This document shows positions 30,645 to 40,304 of a stretch of DNA of 64,000 bases, piece by piece (within the stretch, counting starts at the first letter, position 1; every line of letters begins with the position of its first letter). A program made the translations under genes and the position numbers. The notes under the pieces are model-generated. The model made no database searches. It was not told the origin of the DNA and saw only the letters and a list, made by a program, of their open reading frames with translations. The stretch comes from Oceanobacillus zhaokaii. Its GTDB lineage: Bacteria; Bacillota; Bacilli; Bacillales; Amphibacillaceae. The stretch spans positions 815,001 to 879,000 of the forward strand of contig NZ_CP024848.1 of NCBI RefSeq assembly GCF_003352005.1, given 5' to 3'.

Positions 30645-31193
30645 ATGAAGCATGCATTAGTAGTTGGCGGAACAGGAATGTTATCAAATGTGTCACTCTG
30701 GCTATTAGCTAAAGAATATCATGTGTCGATAGTTGCAAGGAATTCAGGACGTATGAAGAAATTAATAGAAAAGTCAGGTATGAAAAGTAATGTGACACCA
30801 ATAATGGTTGATTACAAAAATTATGATGAATTACAAAAGAAAGTGCATTCAACAATAGAGCAAAATGGTGATATTGATATTGTAGTAGCATGGATTCATT
30901 CAGATGCACCAGATGCACTTGAGATAATAGCAAAGGAAGTTTCAATAAATAAAAATCAATGGGAATTATTCCATGTTTTAGGAAGTAGTTCAGATTTAAG
31001 TAAAATTAAGAGAGAAGTTAGAATGACTGAGAGGTGTTTATATTACCAGGTTCAATTGGGATTTGTAATTGAGGGTGCTAATTCACGGTGGTTAACAAAT
31101 AAGGAAATTTCAGATGGGATCATTGAAGCGATTAAGAAAAAGAAGAAGATACTAACCATTGGTCAAATTGAACCTTGGGATAAGCACCCTTAA
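30645..31193 (+). CDS. Short Rossmann-fold dehydrogenase-like protein
   Basis: 182 residues with an N-terminal NAD(P)-binding fold (KHALVVGGTGMLSNVSLWLL, residues 2-21; GxxGxxx loop) followed by VDYKNYDELQ, DIDIVVAWIH. It is shorter than classical SDRs (about 250) and lacks a clear YxxxK, so catalysis is doubtful. GAAGGAGG before the ATG. Divergent from the AraC gene; possibly its target. Confidence 0.7.
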   Translation: MKHALVVGGTGMLSNVSLWLLAKEYHVSIVARNSGRMKKLIEKSGMKSNVTPIMVDYKNYDELQKKVHSTIEQNGDIDIVVAWIHSDAPDALEIIAKEVSINKNQWELFHVLGSSSDLSKIKREVRMTERCLYYQVQLGFVIEGANSRWLTNKEISDGIIEAIKKKKKILTIGQIEPWDKHP

Positions 31194-31356
31194 AACAATA
31201 ATTTATGATGCTAGTGATAAGTTAAACGTTAATGTTAAAAAGGTAATCAGATTTGATTGCCTTTTTCTTTTTTTGTAAAAGCAACATTATATTTGAGTTA
31301 GTATTTAATGAGAATAACTTATTGAGCTAAAGGTTACGTAATACAGGGAGGATTAA

Positions 31357-31710
31357 CGCTATTTTAGAAGATATTTTACTAAAGGGCAGGTTAATATAAA
31401 GGCATCAATTCACCCATTTTGTTTAGAAACCTATGATTCTGATGCTAATATGCACGCTCGACACTTCTCTTCACCTTTCTCAGGTACAATAGAGGATGCA
31501 GTTACGGGGACTGCTTCAGGGGTAATGGGAGCATATTTTGCAAAATTTATAAAAAGAAATGAAGAATCTCTAAACCTTATAGTAGAACAGGGGCAGGAAA
31601 TTGATAAGGATGGTCGGGTATTAGTAAACGTATCTATGACACAGAAAAAATTAAAAATAGAGATTACAGGAAATGCAGTATATGTGGATGAATTTGAAGT
31701 GACAATTTAA
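31357..31710 (+). pseudogene. PhzF-family isomerase, C-terminal remnant
   Basis: Open frame coding for the last third of a PhzF-like protein, with the family motif [20 protein letters not shown] followed by ASGVMGAYF. Full family members are 260-300 residues; here about 115 are left and no start or N-terminal half is upstream. Probably a truncated gene. Confidence 0.7.
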
Positions 31711-31786
31711 TATTGCAATTTTTTATCCAATCGCTGTTTTAGTTTGTGAAGAATTGTTCTTAAAGTAACTGGTGCGATAGTTAAAC

Positions 31787-31814
31787 AAGACGATCAGTAA
31801 TATGATCGTCTTTT
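31787..31814 (+). terminator. Hairpin after the PhzF remnant
   Basis: AGACGATC (31788-31795) / GATCGTCT (31804-31811) followed by TTT. The sequence before it (GATAGTTAAACAAG) recurs in front of the terminator at 63696. Confidence 0.6.
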
Positions 31815-31891
31815 CCAATTAAGTATTCCAATAATGCTTTTGCTCCCTACCTTATAGTTGGTTTTCATGCTAAAAAGTCGGTACTTAAGGG

Positions 31892-31963
31892 TTTTTTCAA
31901 TCAAAAATCAATTCAAATTTGGGGCAGTTCCAGTAGGATTCCGTCCAGTTTCTTTTGTTCAAT
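31892..31963. repeat. Degenerate repeat, copy 1
   Basis: Shares TTTTTTCAATCAAAAATCAA and then CCAGT...CTTTTGTTCAAT with the stretch at 32340-32412. It looks like the same 3' end of a lost insertion element, present twice. The surrounding 31815-32720 has no intact gene. Confidence 0.4.
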
Positions 31964-32339
31964 CCCTTTTTCAATAAGGGTTTCAATAGCTGTTCCTCAA
32001 TGTTTTTCTTTCCAATCCGAAGAAATAACTTGGAATAAAAGGCGATAAAACAAAGAGAAAACCACCCCGAAACGCTCGTCCAAAAGCTGAAGGGTGGTCT
32101 CTTTATACAAAACGTTGTAATTGAGTAGCTTCTCGCTTTGAGCAAACTACTGTAGACTCCGTGTTATCAGCACGTGCCTTTCATATATTTTACCAGAAAA
32201 TCATACGCTTATACATTTTGATATAAATAAGGAGGGAATTCTAGAGATTCCAATGAGGTTCCTAACTGTAAAGGGTCGGGGAGAAATCAGTCAAAATCCT
32301 TGAGTATTCCGAAGGTTTTTCAATTATCATCCGATCGAG

Positions 32340-32412
32340 TTTTTTCAATCAAAAATCAATACATTTCGAGCTGGATCCAATAGCGGGTCCAGTTCTTTTC
32401 CTTTGTTCAATA
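32340..32412. repeat. Degenerate repeat, copy 2
   Basis: Second copy of the sequence at 31892-31963, diverged. Suggests two decayed copies of one mobile element; the family is not identifiable. Confidence 0.4.
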
Positions 32413-32720
32413 ATCTCCCCAAACTATATCCAATAAAGGTCCGTCGGTATTTTTGCATCTCTCCCCTAATCTATTCTATTGCCTGTTTTCCAGAAGGTAT
32501 AAACCAATAGAGATTTTTTCACGGCCACTATTTAATGATTATATTTTTTACCATTGACTATAAATGGTGGTATATTTATTTCCTTTTATGTTAAAGCTAG
32601 TAGGTTACGTATGAAATGCAAAAAATATGGGTAGCATGCCTAATGAAACAAATTTGAAAAGCAGAAGTTTGCTAAGAAGTAATTTTTTTTAGTAAAACAA
32701 AATGAATGGAGGAACATGTA

Positions 32721-34046
32721 TTGAATGAGAAACAGAAAAAGCAATTAATGTTTGCAAAAGAAATTGCTATGGAAAAAGGAGGGAGATGTATTAGTAATGA
32801 ATATGTCAGTAACAGATCAGATTTAGAGTGGGAATGTCATAAATCTCATAGATGGCCTGCTCCGCTAAGAAACATTAACGAAAGAAATAGTTGGTGTCCT
32901 AAGTGTAAGGAAGAAATAAGAAAAAAAGCGTTATTGAATAAAATAAAGCCAATTCTTACTCAAAAGGGATGGGAAATAGTTGAAGGTGAGATTGATTGTT
33001 GGAAAAATCGAAACTTGACTATTAAATGCAACCAAGGACATAAGTGGCCTGCATCTCCACAAAGTGTAAAACATAATAATTGCCCAGAATGTACTAAACA
33101 TTGCTATGATAAAGAAAAACATATGAAGAGAATAATTCGAATAGTTGAATCTCGAGATGGGGAAATTATTTCAGGATCATATCAAAATGGTAACAGCATT
33201 TTTGTTGTTAAATGTGAAAAAGGGGATAAATGGGAAACAACAGCATCAAGATTGAAAAATGGCAAATGGTGTTCTACCTGCCATGGTAGAAACAAGGTAA
33301 CACAGTTTAAAAGGATTCAGAAAACTGCTGTGGATAGAGGAGGAAAATGTATCTCCAATGAATACTTCCATAAAGAAAGAAAAATGGAATTTATGTGTAT
33401 AAATGGTCATGAGTTTAAAATGACTCCTCATAATGTAAAAGCAGGCCAATGGTGTCCAAAATGTTCCTGGTTTATTACTGAACATAAGACTCGTTACGCT
33501 TTTGAAAAGTTGCTAAACTGTGATTTTAACCCAAATGGTCAAAAGGTTCGCCCCTATATTCTTGATGGTTATGCTAAGCTGAAAAATGAAAAAGAGATAG
33601 CTTTTGAATACCACGGTGAGCAACACTATAAATATATTGAACATTTTCATAAAACACAAGCTGGTTTTGAGAAAAGAAAAAAGGATGATAAAGATAAAGA
33701 AAAATTATGTGCTGAAAAGGATATTGAACTAATTATTATTCCTTATTATAAAGCAGTAACAGATGATATACTCTTGAAAACTATTCGAAAGGAACTGGGC
33801 AATATAGGATTACAAGTACCGCAAGTTGATAATGTTGAATTATTTTTTAAGGAATATTATAAGAGCTGTCCACCACTTAAAAGATTAGAAAGAATGATAA
33901 TGAAAAAAGGAGGGGAGTTATTAACAAAGCAATATAACGGCAGATTAACTCCTATTACTGTCAAATGTGAAAAAGGGGACAAATGGACCACAAAAGCTAC
34001 AAACCTATTCACTGGCCGATGGTGTCCTTATTGTGCCCGTCGATAA
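32721..34046 (+). CDS. Zinc-ribbon repeat protein with Vsr-like endonuclease domain
   Basis: About 441 residues. At least five treble-clef/zinc-ribbon units of about 60 residues, each of the form C-x2-G/S-H-x-W/F ... GxWCPxC (for example SWCPKCKEE, HNNCPECTKH, KWCSTCHGR, QWCPKCSWF, RWCPYCARR). Between units four and five is a nuclease-like segment of the Vsr/PD-(D/E)XK type: YILDGYA ... IAFEYHGEQHY, then a Lys-rich helix KRKKDDKDKEKLC and ELIIIPY. TTG at 32721 has GGAGGA upstream; ATG 32706 is an alternative. Such proteins occur in phages and islands; it could be a sequence-specific nuclease or homing enzyme. Function unproven. Confidence 0.7.
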   Translation: MNEKQKKQLMFAKEIAMEKGGRCISNEYVSNRSDLEWECHKSHRWPAPLRNINERNSWCPKCKEEIRKKALLNKIKPILTQKGWEIVEGEIDCWKNRNLTIKCNQGHKWPASPQSVKHNNCPECTKHCYDKEKHMKRIIRIVESRDGEIISGSYQNGNSIFVVKCEKGDKWETTASRLKNGKWCSTCHGRNKVTQFKRIQKTAVDRGGKCISNEYFHKERKMEFMCINGHEFKMTPHNVKAGQWCPKCSWFITEHKTRYAFEKLLNCDFNPNGQKVRPYILDGYAKLKNEKEIAFEYHGEQHYKYIEHFHKTQAGFEKRKKDDKDKEKLCAEKDIELIIIPYYKAVTDDILLKTIRKELGNIGLQVPQVDNVELFFKEYYKSCPPLKRLERMIMKKGGELLTKQYNGRLTPITVKCEKGDKWTTKATNLFTGRWCPYCARR

Positions 34047-34229
34047 AAAGATAAGTATTTGCAATATGAAAATATGGAAAAGTTAGTAATAAGAAAGAAG
34101 GAACTCATCTTACACCTAGATATATTAGAACAAGGGATAAAGTAGAAATCCACTGAAAACGGTTATCTTAATTTAAAAACAGTAAATAACTTAAACAATA
34201 AAGGACAATGGTATCCTAATTGCAAATAG
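34047..34229 (+). pseudogene. Decayed extra zinc-ribbon unit
   Basis: Beyond the stop of the Vsr-like gene, a further unit can be read with one internal stop, ending KGQWYPNCK, which matches the GxWCPxC unit end with Cys to Tyr change. It suggests the family gains and loses repeat units. Confidence 0.35.
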
Positions 34230-34342
34230 ATAAATCGACATTTCATTAGTTAAGAATTTTTAAAAACACCTATAAAATGAATATTGATGGCGAGTGATTT
34301 ACTATTATTAAGAAGTGAATATTGATGAAGGGAAATGGATAA

Positions 34343-35059
34343 ATGAATGATTCAAGCATAGAAAAAGATTCACAGGATTTGTGGGAGATAATTTTAGTAG
34401 AAATCTCCAATTATATATCAAAATCATCATTTGATACTTGGATTGCCCCTTCATCTGGTGAGATAACTGAAGGAAACACATTGGTAATAACAGCAGCAAA
34501 TGATTTTGCTTGCGATTGGATTAAGGAGAGATATAAGCAGCTATTCTTTGATGTGCTAAAAGAATTAACAGGTCAGGAGTTTAAAATAGAAATAACCTCT
34601 CGTGAAGAAGAAAACACTAATACTGAAGAAATGGATAAGAAACAGGCTTTGGCATATATGCTTCTAGCATGCAAGGATATTGGCTTGCCCTCGAATCAGG
34701 TAAAACTACTTTATTCAACTATGCTTTCTCAGTTCGATTCGTACACGCCTGGAATAGCTAAAAGTGAAGGAATGAAATGGTTTAATTCACTTAATATTAG
34801 GAATGAGAATAAGATTGATATCCTCAAAGACGTAAATTCGCCTATGACAGAAGTTCCACGGAGAAGGTTAAATCTTGTACTACCAGAGATAGTAGAATCT
34901 AATAGTACAAAAAGATTGCGTGCTCAGAATGAGCGAATTCGTAGAGATTTAGAACGTATGCAAAGTGGCCCGGGGGACCTGGATACTAATATGAGACGGT
35001 TTGAAATGATTAATAACAACAACCGTCTATATATAAGAAGTCTCTATTTAGCTGGATGA
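34343..35059 (+). CDS. DnaA domain-I protein without AAA+ domain
   Basis: 238 residues. Residues about 8-85 match the N-terminal domain of DnaA (DLWEIILVEISNYISKSSFD then TWIAP; LVITAANDFACDWIKERY), the part that binds DnaB helicase and other partners. There is no Walker A and no DNA-binding domain IV. The rest is helical and charged, not recognised, with a C-terminal Arg-rich coiled region (RAQNERIRRDLERMQ). It may redirect helicase loading for an element or be a phage/plasmid-type initiator accessory. Function is inference. Confidence 0.65.
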   Translation: MNDSSIEKDSQDLWEIILVEISNYISKSSFDTWIAPSSGEITEGNTLVITAANDFACDWIKERYKQLFFDVLKELTGQEFKIEITSREEENTNTEEMDKKQALAYMLLACKDIGLPSNQVKLLYSTMLSQFDSYTPGIAKSEGMKWFNSLNIRNENKIDILKDVNSPMTEVPRRRLNLVLPEIVESNSTKRLRAQNERIRRDLERMQSGPGDLDTNMRRFEMINNNNRLYIRSLYLAG

Positions 35060-35245
35060 ACTAACGGAAGAAGGAAGTAAGTATATGGCTACACTAATGA
35101 AAGTGCCACCATATAATCCGAATGGCCTCAAACATTGTCGAACTTTAAAAACTGTTTAAATGAGAAAAAGGATAATAGAATGGATCAAGAATGATGAAAC
35201 ATTAAACAAAGATTGGTACATATAAGGAAAAGGAGAAATGAACAT

Positions 35246-35962
35246 ATGAAGACATTAACTAAAACTTATGGATGGGTAACAGAAAGTGGCGAAAGAGTTG
35301 GAAGATACAAGGATAAGAACGGATATGGTTTTTCTGGATTCTATCTCAGAGAATACAAAAAGAATGACGAAGTGGTAGTTTTGAATAATGGACATTTACA
35401 ATGTCGTTACAAGTATCCAAAAACAGAAAAATTACCGCATGTTTCTAATATGTTGGATTGGAGTAATTTGTTGTTTTGTGGAGGGTATAATGTGCTCTTG
35501 CCAAATGGTGAATATACAGACACAAATGGAAGATTGCTAGAAGAAGTTTCAATAGGAAATAAGCCTATGGGGTTCATGTTATGTAGAAATATAGAAGAGA
35601 TAAATGAAATTACAGACAAAATTGAGCGAATTCACCTAAGATATTCAATTTCTGAAAATAACCATTCAGCCTTCCCTTATGAAATAGGTATAGCAAATAA
35701 TGGAACTATGGAAGAATTATTTGATTTAGCCTCTCTTGTTGAAACATATCGTCTCTTCAGTGAGAAGCTAGGGGTTAATCTACTTTCACTAGAGGAAGAG
35801 TTGGTAATCTTAAATCTAAAAAAATGGGAATTGTCATCATTTTTGAATGGATTTGATTACTCCAGCCCATTTAAGACTACTGTTAACCATGTTTTAACTG
35901 GATTAATTTTAGGTTATCCCATTGAGTCAACTATTGCAGTATTAATTGGACAGGTATATTGA
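35246..35962 (+). CDS. Hypothetical protein
   Basis: About 238 residues, start chosen at ATG 35246 behind AAGGAGAA. No family recognised. The first part has many Tyr/Gly turns (YGWVTESGERVGRYKDKNGY) suggesting a beta-rich domain; the last 40 residues (VNHVLTGLILGYPIESTIAV) look like a conserved tail. Same strand as its neighbours at 34343 and 36173. Confidence 0.5.
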   Translation: MKTLTKTYGWVTESGERVGRYKDKNGYGFSGFYLREYKKNDEVVVLNNGHLQCRYKYPKTEKLPHVSNMLDWSNLLFCGGYNVLLPNGEYTDTNGRLLEEVSIGNKPMGFMLCRNIEEINEITDKIERIHLRYSISENNHSAFPYEIGIANNGTMEELFDLASLVETYRLFSEKLGVNLLSLEEELVILNLKKWELSSFLNGFDYSSPFKTTVNHVLTGLILGYPIESTIAVLIGQVY

Positions 35963-36172
35963 GCACATACAAAAGTCCAATAATTGAAAGCAATTCAATT
36001 GCATTGACATAATTTAGGGAAACTACGGATAATCAGACCTAGCTCCTAATCCGAATACGTCAGACAAGGTAAGGACATGCTAGAACACTTAGACCTTATA
36101 ATTAAAATTGTTCCATAATAGAATATTGTTATCAAGTGAATGTTGGCTTGGTAAATGAAAGGAGGTGAAACT

Positions 36173-36397
36173 GTGAATCCATTGGTAAAAGAAGTGCAAA
36201 ACAAATACCAAAGTGTAAGGGCGGAGGCTAATTATGGCATATTTGACATTGAACACATTTTGGGGGAATTTGCTAGTTCAGGAGTTATCTGGATGATTCA
36301 GGGGATGCAAGATCTCACCGAATCCGAGGGAATACTCATTAACCACTATTTGAATGATAAACGAGAGCTTCAGACTTATGACCAAATAGACTTATGA
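36173..36397 (+). CDS. Small hypothetical protein
   Basis: 74 residues from GTG at 36173, which has AAAGGAGGTGA eight bases upstream. Helical, acidic, ends YDQIDL. No family recognised. Confidence 0.5.
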   Translation: MNPLVKEVQNKYQSVRAEANYGIFDIEHILGEFASSGVIWMIQGMQDLTESEGILINHYLNDKRELQTYDQIDL

Positions 36398-36499
36398 CCA
36401 AATTTAATCCCCAAGCTAAAACCTCAATCAAAACCTTCAGAATGAGTAAAACAATAATCCCAAATCAAAAACACAATTAAATCAAGGAGTGATGCACTT

Positions 36500-36907
36500 A
36501 TGCAACTTACCAAAAAGGAAATATCCAATCCAAGAAAACAAGAGGTTTACAAGCGAGCATTACGGTTTAGAAGAGACATCTACGCAATAGTTAAGGAATT
36601 TCCAGACATAGAAAGGTACAATTTGTGTGACCAGTTACGCCGTGCTTCAGCAAGTGTACCAGCCAATTTTAGTGAAGGATTTCGGAACTACTATTATGGA
36701 AAGGAAAAAGATCGCTTGAATACAGCCCTCGGTAGCACGGCGGAAATACAGGCCTTTCTCGATATGGCGATTATGGAAAAGTATATATCACGAGAACAAT
36801 ATGAGAAGCTAGATGACGATGCCGAAGTTATTTTCGGTATGCTACTAGGAATGATCCAGGAAATTGATAAAGTCCTGGATAAGGAAGGGCAAGAAGAGGA
36901 GGAGTAG
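36500..36907 (+). CDS. Four-helix-bundle protein (Avd/S23-like), first of pair
   Basis: 135 residues of the four-helix-bundle superfamily that includes Avd of diversity-generating retroelements and proteins encoded in 23S rRNA insertions. Conserved pieces: YKRALRFRRDIYAIVKEFPD, LCDQLRRASASVPANFSEGF, and a basic surface (RFRRD, QLRRA). AAGGAGTGAT before the ATG. The next gene, a distant paralogue, starts two bases after the stop. Members of this group bind nucleic acids as pentamers; no reverse transcriptase is nearby. Confidence 0.8.
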   Translation: MQLTKKEISNPRKQEVYKRALRFRRDIYAIVKEFPDIERYNLCDQLRRASASVPANFSEGFRNYYYGKEKDRLNTALGSTAEIQAFLDMAIMEKYISREQYEKLDDDAEVIFGMLLGMIQEIDKVLDKEGQEEEE

Positions 36908-36909
36908 AC

Positions 36910-37266
36910 ATGACGATTGAAATTGATAGATTTCGAATGTTAAACCTTTATAAACAGGCAATTAGGTTCACACATCAGGTTTTAGATTGGACAAATGAAA
37001 ATCTGGATGAGATTGGTTTGAAAGAGTGCGTTCGAATCCGTAAAATGGCTATGAAGATTCCAAGTAGCATTGCAACGGCTACTGCAGAAATCAATGTGAG
37101 AAACAAGTATAAAAAGCTCAATCGAGGTAAAGATGCTCTTCAGAATGTGATGCCAGTATTGAGAGACTATGGAATGGAAGAGAATGAACTCTCTGTTGAA
37201 CTATTGAAGTTGTTTAATGGGTATTTCGGGCTGTTGAATAGAAAGAAGAATGCTAGCAGAGGGTAA
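36910..37266 (+). CDS. Four-helix-bundle protein (Avd/S23-like), second of pair
   Basis: 118 residues, same superfamily as the preceding gene: LYKQAIRFTHQVLDWTNENL, KECVRIRKMAMKIPSSIATA. Gap of two bases and a GAGGAGG site inside the preceding gene show coupling. Two diverged Avd-like subunits in one operon could form a mixed complex. No DGR reverse transcriptase, template or variable repeat is visible. Confidence 0.75.
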   Translation: MTIEIDRFRMLNLYKQAIRFTHQVLDWTNENLDEIGLKECVRIRKMAMKIPSSIATATAEINVRNKYKKLNRGKDALQNVMPVLRDYGMEENELSVELLKLFNGYFGLLNRKKNASRG

Positions 37267-37458
37267 AGGGAAACTCCTTTATCCTTTTTTATATCTGAAA
37301 CTATCTGGAAATTGAAATATTTGGATAAAGAGATCTAATAACATTATAACAAAATAAAAATGAAGGAAGTTTAGTTTTTTAGAGCTTAACCAATATAAAG
37401 GGTTTGAAAATTTGCAATTTGGATGATACTTATAATAAAAAATTTGGTGGTGTGAAAA

Positions 37459-38202
37459 ATGAGTTATAAGCCTATCTATAATCCGGATTTTCATATATTA
37501 AACATAGATAATAAAAAAGTTCTTAAAAAACAAATTGTAGACAGATCTTTGTACGAAAATCCGAAACAAGGATCATTTCTATTTGAGATCTGGAAAAAAG
37601 TAATTGATGGATACTACAATCCAGAAATTGTTAACAGTATCTTTCAATATCCCGATTGGATTAAGTGCCCTGATTTTTATGATATATATTATTTTTGTCT
37701 TATATGGGCTGAAATAATAGATAGAGATATTTGTTTTTTAAAAATTGATATAAATGAAGAACCAAGTGCAGATAAGGAAATAGAAGATAATAATAGAAAG
37801 TTACGATTGGGATTGAATCAATTCCAAAACACCTTTACTGATCAACATTCAAGAAATTATCATGAAGGACTTTATAGTGTGAATTTTAAACCGGAAAGGG
37901 GAAGAGGGGCAGTGTCTGATGGAGACTTTTCTTGGACAAAGCCATTATTGATTGATGGTAATGAGAAAAAGAAAATAAGTACAAGCAAAAAAAGTATTTT
38001 CAAACTAGAACCAAGAAATATTCCTCTAGAAGTTGGATATACTGATTCCTTCACAACTTATCAACATCTTAGAGACAGTGGGGGTGTAGCACGTTGGGCG
38101 TATAATGCAAAAAGCCTCATAATTTTTATTCATTTAAAGCACGAAGGGTTCGATAAAGAAGAAATTTTATTAGATCCCGATTATTTAAGGGAAATAAAAT
38201 AA
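37459..38202 (+). CDS. Hypothetical protein
   Basis: 247 residues, ATG with GGTGGTG upstream. No family recognised. A central stretch rich in aromatic residues (CPDFYDIYYFCLIWAEIID) may be buried helix or membrane-near; the C-terminal third contains FTTYQHLRDSGGVARWAYN. Isolated from neighbours by about 190 and 370 bp. Confidence 0.5.
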   Translation: MSYKPIYNPDFHILNIDNKKVLKKQIVDRSLYENPKQGSFLFEIWKKVIDGYYNPEIVNSIFQYPDWIKCPDFYDIYYFCLIWAEIIDRDICFLKIDINEEPSADKEIEDNNRKLRLGLNQFQNTFTDQHSRNYHEGLYSVNFKPERGRGAVSDGDFSWTKPLLIDGNEKKKISTSKKSIFKLEPRNIPLEVGYTDSFTTYQHLRDSGGVARWAYNAKSLIIFIHLKHEGFDKEEILLDPDYLREIK

Positions 38203-38571
38203 TTTTAATAAAAAACATAGAGAGGGTGCGAAGGAAGGTGTTATGTGTTTGAACAGAATATAATTATTAACCTCTATTGAAAAGAAGCCTTAAAAAATGC
38301 TTCTCATCTCCTAGTAAGCAATACAAAGGGTTTGCTAGCCTAAGATACCTTTGATGACATTTTTTATAATTATCATTGCATTTTTCTTAGATCTTCCAGT
38401 AATCATCTACTACTCAAACTTGTCTAAACTCTGTATTAGCTGATATAACCTCAATGATATTGCTCTCCTAATAATAGTATACGAAACTTTATGTGGAAGG
38501 ATTTGACATAAAAAGGGGCTAGTTTCATGTATAATAGTAATGTAAGTGTTTACTAAGGGGGAGTGAATATC
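38203..38571. other. Intergenic with -10-like box
   Basis: No gene seen. TTGACA and TATAAT both occur near 38500-38535 before the next gene, but with a long spacer (21 bases), so the promoter assignment is weak. Confidence 0.3.
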
Positions 38572-39177
38572 GTGTTGAAGAAATTATTATGGGGTACCTC
38601 AAGACGATTTGCTAATGATGTAACCAATGGAGTCATGAAGGAAAGAAAAAGACGAGAAAAAACACGGATTTTAGATAAAGTAGAGATGTATAATAAAGTT
38701 TCAAATCATTTTTATGATCGTCTAAATTTTATTCGTGATGTAAATTATTTAATTAGAATTGTTTCAGAACATTACATCGAAAAAAACGGCACAGAGGAAA
38801 TGAATCAACTTTTTCGACTAATGGATTATTTTGATAAGCAAGCAAAAGATCTTTTGTCTGAGCCGCCAGTCGAACTATCGGGAGTTCCACTAGATATTTA
38901 TTGTAAGGGCTTAACTTCATATTCAGAAGTCGTAGGAAATATCGAACTATGGGTCTTTAAGAAAACACACATGAAAATAAATGAAGATTATCTAAATGAA
39001 GTAATTGACGATGAGGATTATAAAAAGGAATTGGATCATCTATTTGATAGATATCCTAGTGTTAGCGTCGATTATATAGATAATATTTATTTATGGGATA
39101 TTGAAGAAGAAATGGAAAAATCGTATGAAGAGTTTATTCGATGCGGAGAAAGGGTTCTGGAGATTCTGGAATTTTAA
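38572..39177 (+). CDS. Hypothetical helical protein
   Basis: 201 residues from GTG 38572, spaced well after GGGGGAG. Basic N-terminus (LKKLLWGTSRRFANDV, KERKRREKTR), then a helical acidic C-terminal half. Not recognised. A terminator follows at 39254. Confidence 0.5.
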   Translation: MLKKLLWGTSRRFANDVTNGVMKERKRREKTRILDKVEMYNKVSNHFYDRLNFIRDVNYLIRIVSEHYIEKNGTEEMNQLFRLMDYFDKQAKDLLSEPPVELSGVPLDIYCKGLTSYSEVVGNIELWVFKKTHMKINEDYLNEVIDDEDYKKELDHLFDRYPSVSVDYIDNIYLWDIEEEMEKSYEEFIRCGERVLEILEF

Positions 39178-39253
39178 AAAGAAATTATAAGAAAATATGG
39201 TTTGCTTATTGTAACTGGTGATATTAGTTTACAAAAGCCAGGGGAGTAAACAA

Positions 39254-39290
39254 AGGAATGCTGTATTAATAGCATTCTTATTTTTTATTT
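39254..39290 (+). terminator. Intrinsic terminator
   Basis: AGGAATGCT / AGCATTCTT stem with an eight-base loop and TATTTTTT. Preceded by GTAAACAAAGGAATGCT, the same context as the terminator at 46624. The rest of 39291-39718 has no gene I can support. Confidence 0.75.
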
Positions 39291-39718
39291 AGGTTCTTAT
39301 TTCTGCCAATCTTAAATAATTAATATGAAAAGATTATGTAAGGTTAGAGTCGGAAAATAAAATTATTCACTTTCTTCTTCGTGAAGTAAGTTGACTACTA
39401 AAAACAAATCGCTCAGATATATCAATAGAGTGTAGAGATATAATACAAATTAAGATTATTGCTATAATAGTATTAATAATGTCTCATATAAACATCTAAA
39501 AAATGAAGAGAGGGAAGATGATATTGAAATATGGTTAATTTTTAGAAGTGTTCATCAGTAACTAGGGTAAGCGAGAAACCTGAGAATTCTTAACCCTTAA
39601 GTTTTTATTTGTTTATTTCTTTAAATTTTTATGAAGATATGTTCAGTTACTTAATTAACTGTTTTATCTTATTTTAAGTGCTTATGCCTTTTATGCCAAA
39701 TATCAACCGGAGGAAATG

Positions 39719-40303
39719 ATGAATAATACAAATAATTTTCAAACCCCTGAAAGAGATCATTTGTGTTCACAATTAGATAGACACCTAGATTGGATTAAAT
39801 CTTGTGATACCAAATCTTCTATTGTGCTAGCTGTAGTGGGTATATTTTTTACTCTTTTCACTTCACAACATTCAATAGAAATGTTAATGAAAATAGTGAC
39901 TCTTTCAATTACAAATATTAATTTCTCAAACTTTCTCTTCTTGTTTCTTTTTATTACAGCTTGGTCCTTTTTTATTTTCGGGACCTATTGTTTAATTAGA
40001 GTATTAGTACCAAGGCTTTCAAGAGATGTTAATTTAAACCATAACGTAGACGTGAACAGCTCATTGTATTTTTTTGAAAGTATTTCTCAAAACAAATTTT
40101 CTGAGTATAAAGAAAGGATCTATTCACTTTCAAAAGAAGATGAAATTGACGACCTCCTTGCTCAAATATATGTAAACGCTAATATATCGACCATTAAATA
40201 TACCTATTACAACAAAGGCATTAAATTCACTTTCTTTGGAATTGCAATGATATTATTTCTATTCGTGGTGGGAGTTATACTTGTAAAAGTAGGAGGGATG
40301 TAA
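39719..40303 (+). CDS. Pycsar effector, membrane type (PycTM-like)
   Basis: About 194 residues. The N-terminus matches the Pycsar effector domain: HLCSQLDRHLDWIKSCDTKS leading into a first membrane helix (IVLAVVGIFFTLF). A second helix (FLFLFLFITAWSFFIFG) and a third near the C-terminus (FGIAMILFLFVVGVILV) follow. In Pycsar, cyclic pyrimidine nucleotides made after phage infection trigger the effector to impair the membrane. I prefer ATG 39719 to 39716 for spacing from GGAGG. The stop is one base before the cyclase start. Confidence 0.85.
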   Translation: MNNTNNFQTPERDHLCSQLDRHLDWIKSCDTKSSIVLAVVGIFFTLFTSQHSIEMLMKIVTLSITNINFSNFLFLFLFITAWSFFIFGTYCLIRVLVPRLSRDVNLNHNVDVNSSLYFFESISQNKFSEYKERIYSLSKEDEIDDLLAQIYVNANISTIKYTYYNKGIKFTFFGIAMILFLFVVGVILVKVGGM

Positions 40304-40304
40304 T

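Noticed and set aside
36500..37266. Diversity-generating retroelement
   Set aside because: Avd-like genes alone; no reverse transcriptase, template repeat or variable repeat nearby.
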